Shown here piece by piece: positions 18,903-32,890 of a DNA stretch of 60,325 nucleotides. Every line of letters starts with the position of its first letter. Position 1 is the stretch's first letter. The position numbers and the translations under genes were made by a program. Below the pieces are notes generated by a model. That model worked only from the letters and a program-made list of their open reading frames with translations. It had not been told where the DNA came from and did not search any database. The stretch comes from Asparagopsis taxiformis (lineage: Eukaryota; Rhodophyta; Florideophyceae; Bonnemaisoniales; Bonnemaisoniaceae), in assembly GCA_030407315.1 (NCBI GenBank), contig JALQPE010002920.1, positions 1 through 60,325 on the forward strand, given 5' to 3'.

Positions 18903-21663
18903 ACAAACTCACTTCTGGCCATACAGTGACAAATAACTCTACACTTACAGCCACGTATAGCACCTATCCAGTACTTGGTCGTTCGCCGTCGCTCCACTCC
19001 TTCAATAAACAGCCAAGGGACTCGGATCTCTTCACATACAGTGATCAATCAGTTTATGAGCGACCGAAAAGGCGCAGCTGGGCCATCGGGGCAGAATCCA
19101 GTGGCGTTGAATCAAGCAGCAGTGGCTTGTCCAATGAGAAGTCAACGTAATCTGCCCCTCAATATTTTCTCCTCTGCTGTACAGCCTCTAGGCTACATCG
19201 GTTAGCTCTGCTTGCATCACCAAAAGGCGATGGACAGTCCATGATGATGGACTCCATGTTGCTCTGCGAAATAAATTTGCGGTATGACTGTCATTCATTT
19301 ATGAGCTTCGTCTACATCCAAAAAATCCACATCATCACACGGTTCTTGACAAACAATTTACGTTCTTCCACCTTTCGGCAGCACGTCATTCACGAAAACG
19401 CGTGGAAGATGCAAAGCAGAGAAGTGCCACTTTCGAACTACATGACCATGAGTGCAGCGACAGCACGCACAGAAGAGCGTTCATTGTGCAAAAGTGCATG
19501 TGCCAGTTCTGGATGACCTCGGAACGACTGCGGGGACACTGCGCTACTTGAACACACACTTTAGGGTGTTCAATTTCGAACAAATATTGTTCATCTCGAG
19601 AGATCATTCCGCGCAGGCGACTTTGCTGCGCAGCGTTTCAGACAGAATAGCTCCGTCGCACATGAAACGGTCATTCGAGGATAAACGGCCCATTTGGACG
19701 TCATGTGGAGCTCATTTCAAACCCAGAAACACGGCGCAGAGCACGTTAGCTTGGGTGCGCATTGGTATTCAAAATTAGACTTGCCCAGCAGATTATTTTG
19801 AAAGTGCTACCGTTTTCTTTAAAAATATTGTACGGTTTCTGTCAGGATGCTAACAAAAGACAGCTGTCCGACGCATCGTCGTGACGCCGGCGAGAGCGAA
19901 ACACACAAAGATATAATTGTAGATCACAGACTTACGCAATAAAGAGGTAAGGATTCATTCTCCTTCAAAAGGTTTCCTGTTTTGTAGTTGGTACCTCCGC
20001 CGTCGCGTCGCACGACAGGTCACCCAACCCGCCTGTCCACCGACCGGAGTCGTTCCAACACAATGTGCACCGTTCCATCAGCTCCTTATCACTCCAGAAG
20101 CACGATACACGTACAGACGGGTAGGAACGGGCGGTGCAGAAACACACCATAACTAACAATTTCTCTATACCGATCAACACTCGCGCCTTCCACACAGGAG
20201 CCGTCATCCCCTCTGTTCGGACCGCTCTGAGCACGTCGGGGCGTCTCGGCCATTCTTGACCATGCACTGCTTCCGAACTGCTGCAAGCTCACTGTGTTTC
20301 GTGACCAGATGAACTCGACGGCACTCGTGGGCGCGTTTCGTTTGCCACTGCTGGGAGCCTCCTTTTCGGTATCAGAGAAACGCATGTGAGAGGGTTTTTG
20401 TTATCAGCGGGTGGTTGTGCTGATATCTAGCGCACCAAAGTGTCAGGTGGGATCGATGGGCGACTACATACTTGATATGTGGGCATTGTGGGACTTTGCC
20501 TGATGGAACTGGAGTTTAGAAAGTTGTGGGCGGTATGTGATTACCCGTTGTTGATTGGTCTGGACTATGTGAGTCGTTGGCTTGCGCTGTGTGAACAATC
20601 GTTGATACCAGAACCAGCTTTATAGCGTTCATGTCATGGCTTGGTGTCGGATTGGCGGATGATGCAGGCAAGAACATTGGACGGCCGATGGATTTCAGCG
20701 CTGTTTACATTCTATTGAGTAAATCGGAGTGGTTGGCTGATCGACAAGTTGTTTCAACTCACGATAAACGTATTCAGCGAATGCTCTGCGTGCACAGGTC
20801 CGAATGCGAAGAGTGATCTTGTCTTTTCACAGCCATGCAGCAGCTACCGATTAGCTATTACAGAAACAACCGAGGTTGAGATCCGAGGCGAGCACTTCGG
20901 CCACCCACTGCCCAATGGACAGTGGCGTGTATTGAGTCATATACTGACAGGTGGACCACTTAGAGGCCATTAGTTTGTGGACAAACATAGAAGTGCGAAC
21001 GAAAAGAGCTTGGCTAATGTTTGGTTTGAATTTTGTGAGATCAGTCTCCGCTGCCTTCTTTATTCCTGCCTATCTGTTCGTTCCTCATAAATACGTTCAC
21101 TCTTTTGTGTCTCGTGATCGTCGTTGTCGAGTATGAAAGGCTGTCTTGTGTTAGCATCTTGAAAAATACCTTTATCCTCGTGTAAGCTCCAAGTCACACC
21201 GGACCTGTGGTTCATTGGTTTTACACTCTCGAAAAGGTTTTGCAGGTCAGATAGACAACGTTCAAGCTACCCCGAGGTACTTCACGGTCGTATGTACCAA
21301 AAGACACAAACTTCCTCAGCAGCATCCCCACAAAGCCTCCTCGCTTCTGGAAAGCACAAACTATTCGAAAACATACATGTTCGGGCTTCAAAAAGAGTTT
21401 AGACGAAATCTTGTTCGTTTTGTGCCCATACTACCCAATAGAAGAGAAGATCGTATCGATTTACATAACCAGGAAACATATCTTTATCATATCAATCAGA
21501 TCAAGATAGAGCCTTGACAGATTCTTAAACTCCAAGTTGCAACAGCAAGTAGCTAACCAGAATTATTATGCGGCACAGAGAAGCAATCACATTAGCCATC
21601 GCTAAAATAGTCCCTAACGCCCGCATGCAAATGATCATGCGGTCCAAATCACATCAATTCAAT

Positions 21664-22617
21664 TCAAAAGTTGAATGAAAAGCGGATAATCTGTTCATTA
21701 TCGTCCCGGTTTGAGCGACCAGAACGGCCTATTTCGAGAACACCATCAAAGTAGACATTAATATTCCATACTGTCGGCCCATCTCCACAATTTCTGAAAT
21801 GAGTTGCTTCAACAGTGTAAGTGCCATTTTGAACTCGAGGACTTGGCAAATACAAAGCTTCCTCACGGCGGACGAGGTTGAGACCGCAATTTGATAGAAC
21901 ATCGCGGACAAAGATTCCAGAATTAGTTGTCCTATTGAACCGGTCCAATACTTCTCCATCCGGTTCAGTCACACTCATATCTAGATCATCTCCAGTATCC
22001 CACTCCAACTCTATGAGTATTTTTGGAACAGTAATGTTGAAGGCAATGCAATCATTGGTATCGTTTAGATCCACAACATTTCCTGACTCTTCAATTGAAG
22101 TTAGAGGTAGATTGGCACATAGTCCATCAAGGAATTCGTTCTGGTTTCCGCGTAACCGCCTGTGTCCAACACCGGAAGCTATATCTTCTGAATCAGTAGT
22201 TTCAAACACCGTGATGAAGTTAGGCAAAAAACGTCGAGTGAGACCTGTAGGATTATAATCACTTATCGGTGTTCCTGTAACTCCGCGACCAGTAACTTCA
22301 GCCTCACCAGTCGACAGTACAAGCAAGGGAGTATTTTCGTTACGACGGCAGATAGGACCAGCGGAGGCAATATTTGGGATAGAGAAGGGCACTTCAGAGT
22401 CCCCGTTGCATAACGTAAAAGAGCATGTACTGCCACAGCTGACTGTCTGACGTTCTGAGGTGCTCAATTCATCATTTAAGATATGATGAGCAATTGATTT
22501 GGGGTGTTTGGCGACCTTTGATTTCGGCTTGGGAACCGAAGCTGCAGTCGACAGAACTGCCAATGTGAGAAGAACAAGAATAACGATAGGTTTTGTCATG
22601 ATTTGAGGATGGGTCAT
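21664..22617 (-). CDS. secreted YfaP/DUF2135-like protein, array copy 2
   Basis: The predicted protein is identical to copy 1, with the same start choice (upstream in-frame ATG at 22689, TATA box between). Confidence 0.85.
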   Translation of the reverse strand: MTHPQIMTKPIVILVLLTLAVLSTAASVPKPKSKVAKHPKSIAHHILNDELSTSERQTVSCGSTCSFTLCNGDSEVPFSIPNIASAGPICRRNENTPLLVLSTGEAEVTGRGVTGTPISDYNPTGLTRRFLPNFITVFETTDSEDIASGVGHRRLRGNQNEFLDGLCANLPLTSIEESGNVVDLNDTNDCIAFNITVPKILIELEWDTGDDLDMSVTEPDGEVLDRFNRTTNSGIFVRDVLSNCGLNLVRREEALYLPSPRVQNGTYTVEATHFRNCGDGPTVWNINVYFDGVLEIGRSGRSNRDDNEQIIRFSFNF

Positions 22618-22690
22618 CTTCTGAAAAGTCCTGATGACCGTCAAGCGTGAGATAGCAAGTAGGATGAGATCAAATCTAGTGCAGTGCATG

Positions 22691-22698
22691 TATTTATA
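22691..22698 (-). promoter_or_regulatory. TATA box of array gene copy 2
   Basis: TATAAATA on the minus strand, in the same position relative to the gene as in copy 1. Confidence 0.6.
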
Positions 22699-25600
22699 TT
22701 GTTTCGGGCATTGACATGGTCAGATGCGCAGTTCACTTCCCGTCAGGTTCCCGGTGGAACATGCACGCAGTTGCGCAATTGTTTCTTCAGCTTTGTTGGG
22801 CTACAAAAGTGTGCATAAAGGTGCGTGGGCGGCAAGTGGTTCTGGTTTGTTTCATTTGAAGTGTATTACAACGCATGCACACAATGAGGCTCGTGCTTTA
22901 TTAACGGCGATGCCTTGGAAGCGTCTCACGAAAGCAACAAGTTTCTCCTCCAAGGTTAGAACCAAATATTGTCAATAGTGTGTGTTGTCATTCCAAACAT
23001 CGCATAGCTGCTCATGTTTGAACGAGTAAGTGCCAGAGTTGTATCTGTTCAACATGCTGTACTGAGCAGAACGACATGTTAGAGTCTTTAGAATGTCTTG
23101 TATACAGCGTTCGTTTCACTCTGCAGTTTGTCAGGCGATTTGCCACAACATGACATGGGATTGGACTACGAGATAAAGAAGGGCTGTTCTTTCCGTCTGG
23201 AGTGCATCCCCCTATAACAATAGTGTCGGCTAACGTCAACCGCTGGGGTGAGTGGTTATGGACTATCCGAATCTGGACAATATAAGCGTCGAGTTATTCT
23301 GACATCAGCAGCTCTCAACACGTCTCAGCACTACATGTGATATGGGATTGGATAGCGAGACGAATATGCATTGTCCTTTCCGTCAGGGGTGCATCCACAA
23401 CAATGCTAGCGGTTGACATCAATCGTGGAGAGGTGCCTGGTGAAATACTGTACGGACCTGGGCAATAGAAGACGTCCAGTTATTCTGACATCAGCAGTTC
23501 TAACGTGAGTCAGCAGTGATGAGACACGTTGCAAACTAAAGGGGAAGGTTCAGATCATAGAATCTCAAGACGCGCAGAAGATATTTTAACATCAAAACGA
23601 TAGTGTAGGCACGATGAGTAGTTGGCGGGGCCTCTTTCTGTATCGGGTACAGTACGCAACCAAAAATTGGAGGGGCATCCCCTGTACCGGGGCTGGGCTG
23701 CGATTGATTGAATCACGGCTTTAGCTGCAATGCCAATTATCGACGGCGACAATAACAGAACAGAGGCAGCCGCCAAGCAGCGCCCGATCACTGACGCCAG
23801 GTCAAGGAGCAAGCAGACTCGCCTCCCAGCTCCCACAAACCAAACTGCATCGTGCTTTCCCCCATACATCCGTCTTACGTCTTTCGTCTCAATAGTGTCA
23901 AGTGGTGTTCTGGGCTGAAAACGGTAGTAATGGGAAAAATACCTTCATCCTCGTATGACCACTAAGTCACACCGGACATGTGGTTCATTGGTTTTACAAC
24001 AAACTCACTTCTGGCCATACAGTGACAAATAACTCTACACTTACAGCCACGTATAGCACCTATCCAGTACTTGGTCGTTCGCCGTCGCTCCACTCCTTCA
24101 ATAAACAGCCAAGGGACTCGGATCTCTTCACATACAGTGATCAATCAGTTTATGAGCGACCGAAAAGGCGCAGCTGGGCCATCGGGGCAGAATCCAGTGG
24201 CGTTGAATCAAGCAGCAGTGGCTTGTCCAATGAGAAGTCAACGTAATCTGCCCCTCAATATTTTCTCCTCTGCTGTACAGCCTCTAGGCTACATCGGTTA
24301 GCTCTGCTTGCATCACCAAAAGGCGATGGACAGTCCATGATGATGGACTCCATGTTGCTCTGCGAAATAAATTTGCGGTATGACTGTCATTCATTTATGA
24401 GCTTCGTCTACATCCAAAAAATCCACATCATCACACGGTTCTTGACAAACAATTTACGTTCTTCCACCTTTCGGCAGCACGTCATTCACGAAAACGCGTG
24501 GAAGATGCAAAGCAGAGAAGTGCCACTTTCGAACTACATGACCATGAGTGCAGCGACAGCACGCACAGAAGAGCGTTCATTGTGCAAAAGTGCATGTGCC
24601 AGTTCTGGATGACCTCGGAACGACTGCGGGGACACTGCGCTACTTGAACACACACTTTAGGGTGTTCAATTTCGAACAAATATTGTTCATCTCGAGAGAT
24701 CATTCCGCGCAGGCGACTTTGCTGCGCAGCGTTTCAGACAGAATAGCTCCGTCGCACATGAAACGGTCATTCGAGGATAAACGGCCCATTTGGACGTCAT
24801 GTGGAGCTCATTTCAAACCCAGAAACACGGCGCAGAGCACGTTAGCTTGGGTGCGCATTGGTATTCAAAATTAGACTTGCCCAGCAGATTATTTTGAAAG
24901 TGCTACCGTTTTCTTTAAAAATATTGTACGGTTTCTGTCAGGATGCTAACAAAAGACAGCTGTCCGACGCATCGTCGTGACGCCGGCGAGAGCGAAACAC
25001 ACAAAGATATAATTGTAGATCACAGACTTACGCAATAAAGAGGTAAGGATTCATTCTCCTTCAAAAGGTTTCCTGTTTTGTAGTTGGTACCTCCGCCGTC
25101 GCGTCGCACGACAGGTCACCCAACCCGCCTGTCCACCGACCGGAGTCGTTCCAACACAATGTGCACCGTTCCATCAGCTCCTTATCACTCCAGAAGCACG
25201 ATACACGTACAGACGGGTAGGAACGGGCGGTGCAGAAACACACCATAACTAACAATTTCTCTATACCGATCAACACTCGCGCCTTCCACACAGGAGCCGT
25301 CATCCCCTCTGTTCGGACCGCTCTGAGCACGTCGGGGCGTCTCGGCCATTCTTGACCATGCACTGCTTCCGAACTGCTGCAAGCTCACTGTGTTTCGTGA
25401 CCAGATGAACTCGACGGCACTCGTGGGCGCGTTTCGTTTGCCACTGCTGGGAGCCTCCTTTTCGGTATCAGAGAAACGCATGTGAGAGGGTTTTTGTTAT
25501 CAGCGGGTGGTTGTGCTGATATCTAGCGCACCAAAGTGTCAGGTGGGATCGATGGGCGACTACATACTTGATATGTGGGCATTGTGGGACTTTGCCTGAT

Positions 25601-26759
25601 GGAACTGGAGTTTAGAAAGTTGTGGGCGGTATGTGATTACCCGTTGTTGATTGGTCTGGACTATGTGAGTCGTTGGCTTGCGCTGTGTGAACAATCGTTG
25701 ATACCAGAACCAGCTTTATAGCGTTCATGTCATGGCTTGGTGTCGGATTGGCGGATGATGCAGGCAAGAACATTGGACGGCCGATGGATTTCAGCGCTGT
25801 TTACATTCTATTGAGTAAATCGGAGTGGTTGGCTGATCGACAAGTTGTTTCAACTCACGATAAACGTATTCAGCGAATGCTCTGCGTGCACAGGTCCGAA
25901 TGCGAAGAGTGATCTTGTCTTTTCACAGCCATGCAGCAGCTACCGATTAGCTATTACAGAAACAACCGAGGTTGAGATCCGAGGCGAGCACTTCGGCCAC
26001 CCACTGCCCAATGGACAGTGGCGTGTATTGAGTCATATACTGACAGGTGGACCACTTAGAGGCCATTAGTTTGTGGACAAACATAGAAGTGCGAACGAAA
26101 AGAGCTTGGCTAATGTTTGGTTTGAATTTTGTGAGATCAGTCTCCGCTGCCTTCTTTATTCCTGCCTATCTGTTCGTTCCTCATAAATACGTTCACTCTT
26201 TTGTGTCTCGTGATCGTCGTTGTCGAGTATGAAAGGCTGTCTTGTGTTAGCATCTTGAAAAATACCTTTATCCTCGTGTAAGCTCCAAGTCACACCGGAC
26301 CTGTGGTTCATTGGTTTTACACTCTCGAAAAGGTTTTGCAGGTCAGATAGACAACGTTCAAGCTACCCCGAGGTACTTCACGGTCGTATGTACCAAAAGA
26401 CACAAACTTCCTCAGCAGCATCCCCACAAAGCCTCCTCGCTTCTGGAAAGCACAAACTATTCGAAAACATACATGTTCGGGCTTCAAAAAGAGTTTAGAC
26501 GAAATCTTGTTCGTTTTGTGCCCATACTACCCAATAGAAGAGAAGATCGTATCGATTTACATAACCAGGAAACATATCTTTATCATATCAATCAGATCAA
26601 GATAGAGCCTTGACAGATTCTTAAACTCCAAGTTGCAACAGCAAGTAGCTAACCAGAATTATTATGCGGCACAGAGAAGCAATCACATTAGCCATCGCTA
26701 AAATAGTCCCTAACGCCCGCATGCAAATGATCATGCGGTCCAAATCACATCAATTCAAT

Positions 26760-27713
26760 TCAAAAGTTGAATGAAAAGCGGATAATCTGTTCATTATCGT
26801 CCCGGTTTGAGCGACCAGAACGGCCTATTTCGAGAACACCATCAAAGTAGACATTAATATTCCATACTGTCGGCCCATCTCCACAATTTCTGAAATGAGT
26901 TGCTTCAACAGTGTAAGTGCCATTTTGAACTCGAGGACTTGGCAAATACAAAGCTTCCTCACGGCGGACGAGGTTGAGACCGCAATTTGATAGAACATCG
27001 CGGACAAAGATTCCAGAATTAGTTGTCCTATTGAACCGGTCCAATACTTCTCCATCCGGTTCAGTCACACTCATATCTAGATCATCTCCAGTATCCCACT
27101 CCAACTCTATGAGTATTTTTGGAACAGTAATGTTGAAGGCAATGCAATCATTGGTATCGTTTAGATCCACAACATTTCCTGACTCTTCAATTGAAGTTAG
27201 AGGTAGATTGGCACATAGTCCATCAAGGAATTCGTTCTGGTTTCCGCGTAACCGCCTGTGTCCAACACCGGAAGCTATATCTTCTGAATCAGTAGTTTCA
27301 AACACCGTGATGAAGTTAGGCAAAAAACGTCGAGTGAGACCTGTAGGATTATAATCACTTATCGGTGTTCCTGTAACTCCGCGACCAGTAACTTCAGCCT
27401 CACCAGTCGACAGTACAAGCAAGGGAGTATTTTCGTTACGACGGCAGATAGGACCAGCGGAGGCAATATTTGGGATAGAGAAGGGCACTTCAGAGTCCCC
27501 GTTGCATAACGTAAAAGAGCATGTACTGCCACAGCTGACTGTCTGACGTTCTGAGGTGCTCAATTCATCATTTAAGATATGATGAGCAATTGATTTGGGG
27601 TGTTTGGCGACCTTTGATTTCGGCTTGGGAACCGAAGCTGCAGTCGACAGAACTGCCAATGTGAGAAGAACAAGAATAACGATAGGTTTTGTCATGATTT
27701 GAGGATGGGTCAT
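26760..27713 (-). CDS. secreted YfaP/DUF2135-like protein, array copy 3
   Basis: The predicted protein is identical to copy 1. The upstream in-frame ATG is at 27785. Confidence 0.85.
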   Translation of the reverse strand: MTHPQIMTKPIVILVLLTLAVLSTAASVPKPKSKVAKHPKSIAHHILNDELSTSERQTVSCGSTCSFTLCNGDSEVPFSIPNIASAGPICRRNENTPLLVLSTGEAEVTGRGVTGTPISDYNPTGLTRRFLPNFITVFETTDSEDIASGVGHRRLRGNQNEFLDGLCANLPLTSIEESGNVVDLNDTNDCIAFNITVPKILIELEWDTGDDLDMSVTEPDGEVLDRFNRTTNSGIFVRDVLSNCGLNLVRREEALYLPSPRVQNGTYTVEATHFRNCGDGPTVWNINVYFDGVLEIGRSGRSNRDDNEQIIRFSFNF

Positions 27714-27786
27714 CTTCTGAAAAGTCCTGATGACCGTCAAGCGTGAGATAGCAAGTAGGATGAGATCAAATCTAGTGCAGTGCATG

Positions 27787-27794
27787 TATTTATA
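27787..27794 (-). promoter_or_regulatory. TATA box of array gene copy 3
   Basis: TATAAATA on the minus strand, in the same position relative to the gene as in copy 1. Confidence 0.6.
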
Positions 27795-30700
27795 TTGTTT
27801 CGGGCATTGACATGGTCAGATGCGCAGTTCACTTCCCGTCAGGTTCCCGGTGGAACATGCACGCAGTTGCGCAATTGTTTCTTCAGCTTTGTTGGGCTAC
27901 AAAAGTGTGCATAAAGGTGCGTGGGCGGCAAGTGGTTCTGGTTTGTTTCATTTGAAGTGTATTACAACGCATGCACACAATGAGGCTCGTGCTTTATTAA
28001 CGGCGATGCCTTGGAAGCGTCTCACGAAAGCAACAAGTTTCTCCTCCAAGGTTAGAACCAAATATTGTCAATAGTGTGTGTTGTCATTCCAAACATCGCA
28101 TAGCTGCTCATGTTTGAACGAGTAAGTGCCAGAGTTGTATCTGTTCAACATGCTGTACTGAGCAGAACGACATGTTAGAGTCTTTAGAATGTCTTGTATA
28201 CAGCGTTCGTTTCACTCTGCAGTTTGTCAGGCGATTTGCCACAACATGACATGGGATTGGACTACGAGATAAAGAAGGGCTGTTCTTTCCGTCTGGAGTG
28301 CATCCCCCTATAACAATAGTGTCGGCTAACGTCAACCGCTGGGGTGAGTGGTTATGGACTATCCGAATCTGGACAATATAAGCGTCGAGTTATTCTGACA
28401 TCAGCAGCTCTCAACACGTCTCAGCACTACATGTGATATGGGATTGGATAGCGAGACGAATATGCATTGTCCTTTCCGTCAGGGGTGCATCCACAACAAT
28501 GCTAGCGGTTGACATCAATCGTGGAGAGGTGCCTGGTGAAATACTGTACGGACCTGGGCAATAGAAGACGTCCAGTTATTCTGACATCAGCAGTTCTAAC
28601 GTGAGTCAGCAGTGATGAGACACGTTGCAAACTAAAGGGGAAGGTTCAGATCATAGAATCTCAAGACGCGCAGAAGATATTTTAACATCAAAACGATAGT
28701 GTAGGCACGATGAGTAGTTGGCGGGGCCTCTTTCTGTATCGGGTACAGTACGCAACCAAAAATTGGAGGGGCATCCCCTGTACCGGGGCTGGGCTGCGAT
28801 TGATTGAATCACGGCTTTAGCTGCAATGCCAATTATCGACGGCGACAATAACAGAACAGAGGCAGCCGCCAAGCAGCGCCCGATCACTGACGCCAGGTCA
28901 AGGAGCAAGCAGACTCGCCTCCCAGCTCCCACAAACCAAACTGCATCGTGCTTTCCCCCATACATCCGTCTTACGTCTTTCGTCTCAATAGTGTCAAGTG
29001 GTGTTCTGGGCTGAAAACGGTAGTAATGGGAAAAATACCTTCATCCTCGTATGACCACTAAGTCACACCGGACATGTGGTTCATTGGTTTTACAACAAAC
29101 TCACTTCTGGCCATACAGTGACAAATAACTCTACACTTACAGCCACGTATAGCACCTATCCAGTACTTGGTCGTTCGCCGTCGCTCCACTCCTTCAATAA
29201 ACAGCCAAGGGACTCGGATCTCTTCACATACAGTGATCAATCAGTTTATGAGCGACCGAAAAGGCGCAGCTGGGCCATCGGGGCAGAATCCAGTGGCGTT
29301 GAATCAAGCAGCAGTGGCTTGTCCAATGAGAAGTCAACGTAATCTGCCCCTCAATATTTTCTCCTCTGCTGTACAGCCTCTAGGCTACATCGGTTAGCTC
29401 TGCTTGCATCACCAAAAGGCGATGGACAGTCCATGATGATGGACTCCATGTTGCTCTGCGAAATAAATTTGCGGTATGACTGTCATTCATTTATGAGCTT
29501 CGTCTACATCCAAAAAATCCACATCATCACACGGTTCTTGACAAACAATTTACGTTCTTCCACCTTTCGGCAGCACGTCATTCACGAAAACGCGTGGAAG
29601 ATGCAAAGCAGAGAAGTGCCACTTTCGAACTACATGACCATGAGTGCAGCGACAGCACGCACAGAAGAGCGTTCATTGTGCAAAAGTGCATGTGCCAGTT
29701 CTGGATGACCTCGGAACGACTGCGGGGACACTGCGCTACTTGAACACACACTTTAGGGTGTTCAATTTCGAACAAATATTGTTCATCTCGAGAGATCATT
29801 CCGCGCAGGCGACTTTGCTGCGCAGCGTTTCAGACAGAATAGCTCCGTCGCACATGAAACGGTCATTCGAGGATAAACGGCCCATTTGGACGTCATGTGG
29901 AGCTCATTTCAAACCCAGAAACACGGCGCAGAGCACGTTAGCTTGGGTGCGCATTGGTATTCAAAATTAGACTTGCCCAGCAGATTATTTTGAAAGTGCT
30001 ACCGTTTTCTTTAAAAATATTGTACGGTTTCTGTCAGGATGCTAACAAAAGACAGCTGTCCGACGCATCGTCGTGACGCCGGCGAGAGCGAAACACACAA
30101 AGATATAATTGTAGATCACAGACTTACGCAATAAAGAGGTAAGGATTCATTCTCCTTCAAAAGGTTTCCTGTTTTGTAGTTGGTACCTCCGCCGTCGCGT
30201 CGCACGACAGGTCACCCAACCCGCCTGTCCACCGACCGGAGTCGTTCCAACACAATGTGCACCGTTCCATCAGCTCCTTATCACTCCAGAAGCACGATAC
30301 ACGTACAGACGGGTAGGAACGGGCGGTGCAGAAACACACCATAACTAACAATTTCTCTATACCGATCAACACTCGCGCCTTCCACACAGGAGCCGTCATC
30401 CCCTCTGTTCGGACCGCTCTGAGCACGTCGGGGCGTCTCGGCCATTCTTGACCATGCACTGCTTCCGAACTGCTGCAAGCTCACTGTGTTTCGTGACCAG
30501 ATGAACTCGACGGCACTCGTGGGCGCGTTTCGTTTGCCACTGCTGGGAGCCTCCTTTTCGGTATCAGAGAAACGCATGTGAGAGGGTTTTTGTTATCAGC
30601 GGGTGGTTGTGCTGATATCTAGCGCACCAAAGTGTCAGGTGGGATCGATGGGCGACTACATACTTGATATGTGGGCATTGTGGGACTTTGCCTGATGGAA

Positions 30701-31855
30701 CTGGAGTTTAGAAAGTTGTGGGCGGTATGTGATTACCCGTTGTTGATTGGTCTGGACTATGTGAGTCGTTGGCTTGCGCTGTGTGAACAATCGTTGATAC
30801 CAGAACCAGCTTTATAGCGTTCATGTCATGGCTTGGTGTCGGATTGGCGGATGATGCAGGCAAGAACATTGGACGGCCGATGGATTTCAGCGCTGTTTAC
30901 ATTCTATTGAGTAAATCGGAGTGGTTGGCTGATCGACAAGTTGTTTCAACTCACGATAAACGTATTCAGCGAATGCTCTGCGTGCACAGGTCCGAATGCG
31001 AAGAGTGATCTTGTCTTTTCACAGCCATGCAGCAGCTACCGATTAGCTATTACAGAAACAACCGAGGTTGAGATCCGAGGCGAGCACTTCGGCCACCCAC
31101 TGCCCAATGGACAGTGGCGTGTATTGAGTCATATACTGACAGGTGGACCACTTAGAGGCCATTAGTTTGTGGACAAACATAGAAGTGCGAACGAAAAGAG
31201 CTTGGCTAATGTTTGGTTTGAATTTTGTGAGATCAGTCTCCGCTGCCTTCTTTATTCCTGCCTATCTGTTCGTTCCTCATAAATACGTTCACTCTTTTGT
31301 GTCTCGTGATCGTCGTTGTCGAGTATGAAAGGCTGTCTTGTGTTAGCATCTTGAAAAATACCTTTATCCTCGTGTAAGCTCCAAGTCACACCGGACCTGT
31401 GGTTCATTGGTTTTACACTCTCGAAAAGGTTTTGCAGGTCAGATAGACAACGTTCAAGCTACCCCGAGGTACTTCACGGTCGTATGTACCAAAAGACACA
31501 AACTTCCTCAGCAGCATCCCCACAAAGCCTCCTCGCTTCTGGAAAGCACAAACTATTCGAAAACATACATGTTCGGGCTTCAAAAAGAGTTTAGACGAAA
31601 TCTTGTTCGTTTTGTGCCCATACTACCCAATAGAAGAGAAGATCGTATCGATTTACATAACCAGGAAACATATCTTTATCATATCAATCAGATCAAGATA
31701 GAGCCTTGACAGATTCTTAAACTCCAAGTTGCAACAGCAAGTAGCTAACCAGAATTATTATGCGGCACAGAGAAGCAATCACATTAGCCATCGCTAAAAT
31801 AGTCCCTAACGCCCGCATGCAAATGATCATGCGGTCCAAATCACATCAATTCAAT

Positions 31856-32809
31856 TCAAAAGTTGAATGAAAAGCGGATAATCTGTTCATTATCGTCCCG
31901 GTTTGAGCGACCAGAACGGCCTATTTCGAGAACACCATCAAAGTAGACATTAATATTCCATACTGTCGGCCCATCTCCACAATTTCTGAAATGAGTTGCT
32001 TCAACAGTGTAAGTGCCATTTTGAACTCGAGGACTTGGCAAATACAAAGCTTCCTCACGGCGGACGAGGTTGAGACCGCAATTTGATAGAACATCGCGGA
32101 CAAAGATTCCAGAATTAGTTGTCCTATTGAACCGGTCCAATACTTCTCCATCCGGTTCAGTCACACTCATATCTAGATCATCTCCAGTATCCCACTCCAA
32201 CTCTATGAGTATTTTTGGAACAGTAATGTTGAAGGCAATGCAATCATTGGTATCGTTTAGATCCACAACATTTCCTGACTCTTCAATTGAAGTTAGAGGT
32301 AGATTGGCACATAGTCCATCAAGGAATTCGTTCTGGTTTCCGCGTAACCGCCTGTGTCCAACACCGGAAGCTATATCTTCTGAATCAGTAGTTTCAAACA
32401 CCGTGATGAAGTTAGGCAAAAAACGTCGAGTGAGACCTGTAGGATTATAATCACTTATCGGTGTTCCTGTAACTCCGCGACCAGTAACTTCAGCCTCACC
32501 AGTCGACAGTACAAGCAAGGGAGTATTTTCGTTACGACGGCAGATAGGACCAGCGGAGGCAATATTTGGGATAGAGAAGGGCACTTCAGAGTCCCCGTTG
32601 CATAACGTAAAAGAGCATGTACTGCCACAGCTGACTGTCTGACGTTCTGAGGTGCTCAATTCATCATTTAAGATATGATGAGCAATTGATTTGGGGTGTT
32701 TGGCGACCTTTGATTTCGGCTTGGGAACCGAAGCTGCAGTCGACAGAACTGCCAATGTGAGAAGAACAAGAATAACGATAGGTTTTGTCATGATTTGAGG
32801 ATGGGTCAT
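31856..32809 (-). CDS. secreted YfaP/DUF2135-like protein, array copy 4
   Basis: The predicted protein is identical to copy 1. The upstream in-frame ATG is at 32881. Confidence 0.85.
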   Translation of the reverse strand: MTHPQIMTKPIVILVLLTLAVLSTAASVPKPKSKVAKHPKSIAHHILNDELSTSERQTVSCGSTCSFTLCNGDSEVPFSIPNIASAGPICRRNENTPLLVLSTGEAEVTGRGVTGTPISDYNPTGLTRRFLPNFITVFETTDSEDIASGVGHRRLRGNQNEFLDGLCANLPLTSIEESGNVVDLNDTNDCIAFNITVPKILIELEWDTGDDLDMSVTEPDGEVLDRFNRTTNSGIFVRDVLSNCGLNLVRREEALYLPSPRVQNGTYTVEATHFRNCGDGPTVWNINVYFDGVLEIGRSGRSNRDDNEQIIRFSFNF

Positions 32810-32882
32810 CTTCTGAAAAGTCCTGATGACCGTCAAGCGTGAGATAGCAAGTAGGATGAGATCAAATCTAGTGCAGTGCATG

Positions 32883-32890
32883 TATTTATA
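32883..32890 (-). promoter_or_regulatory. TATA box of array gene copy 4
   Basis: TATAAATA on the minus strand, in the same position relative to the gene as in copy 1. Confidence 0.6.

Larger units (their letters stand above)
14870..19965 (+). repeat. tandem array unit 1 (5,096 bp)
   Basis: Homology to the following units starts in TTCAAAAGG at about 14868. Landmarks recur with an exact 5,096-bp offset. One visible difference from units 2-4 is G at 14880 where they have C. The unit contains one minus-strand gene (16568-17521), a 65-bp internal repeat pair, a 186-bp internal duplication and otherwise no convincing gene. All other open frames in it are under 130 codons and without domains. Confidence 0.95.
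19966..25061 (+). repeat. tandem array unit 2 (5,096 bp)
   Basis: Same content and length as unit 1. The junction with unit 1 reads ATTCATTCTCC|TTCAAAAGG. I saw no differences from units 3 and 4 in the stretches I compared. Confidence 0.95.
25062..30157 (+). repeat. tandem array unit 3 (5,096 bp)
   Basis: Same content, length and junction sequence as unit 2. Confidence 0.95.
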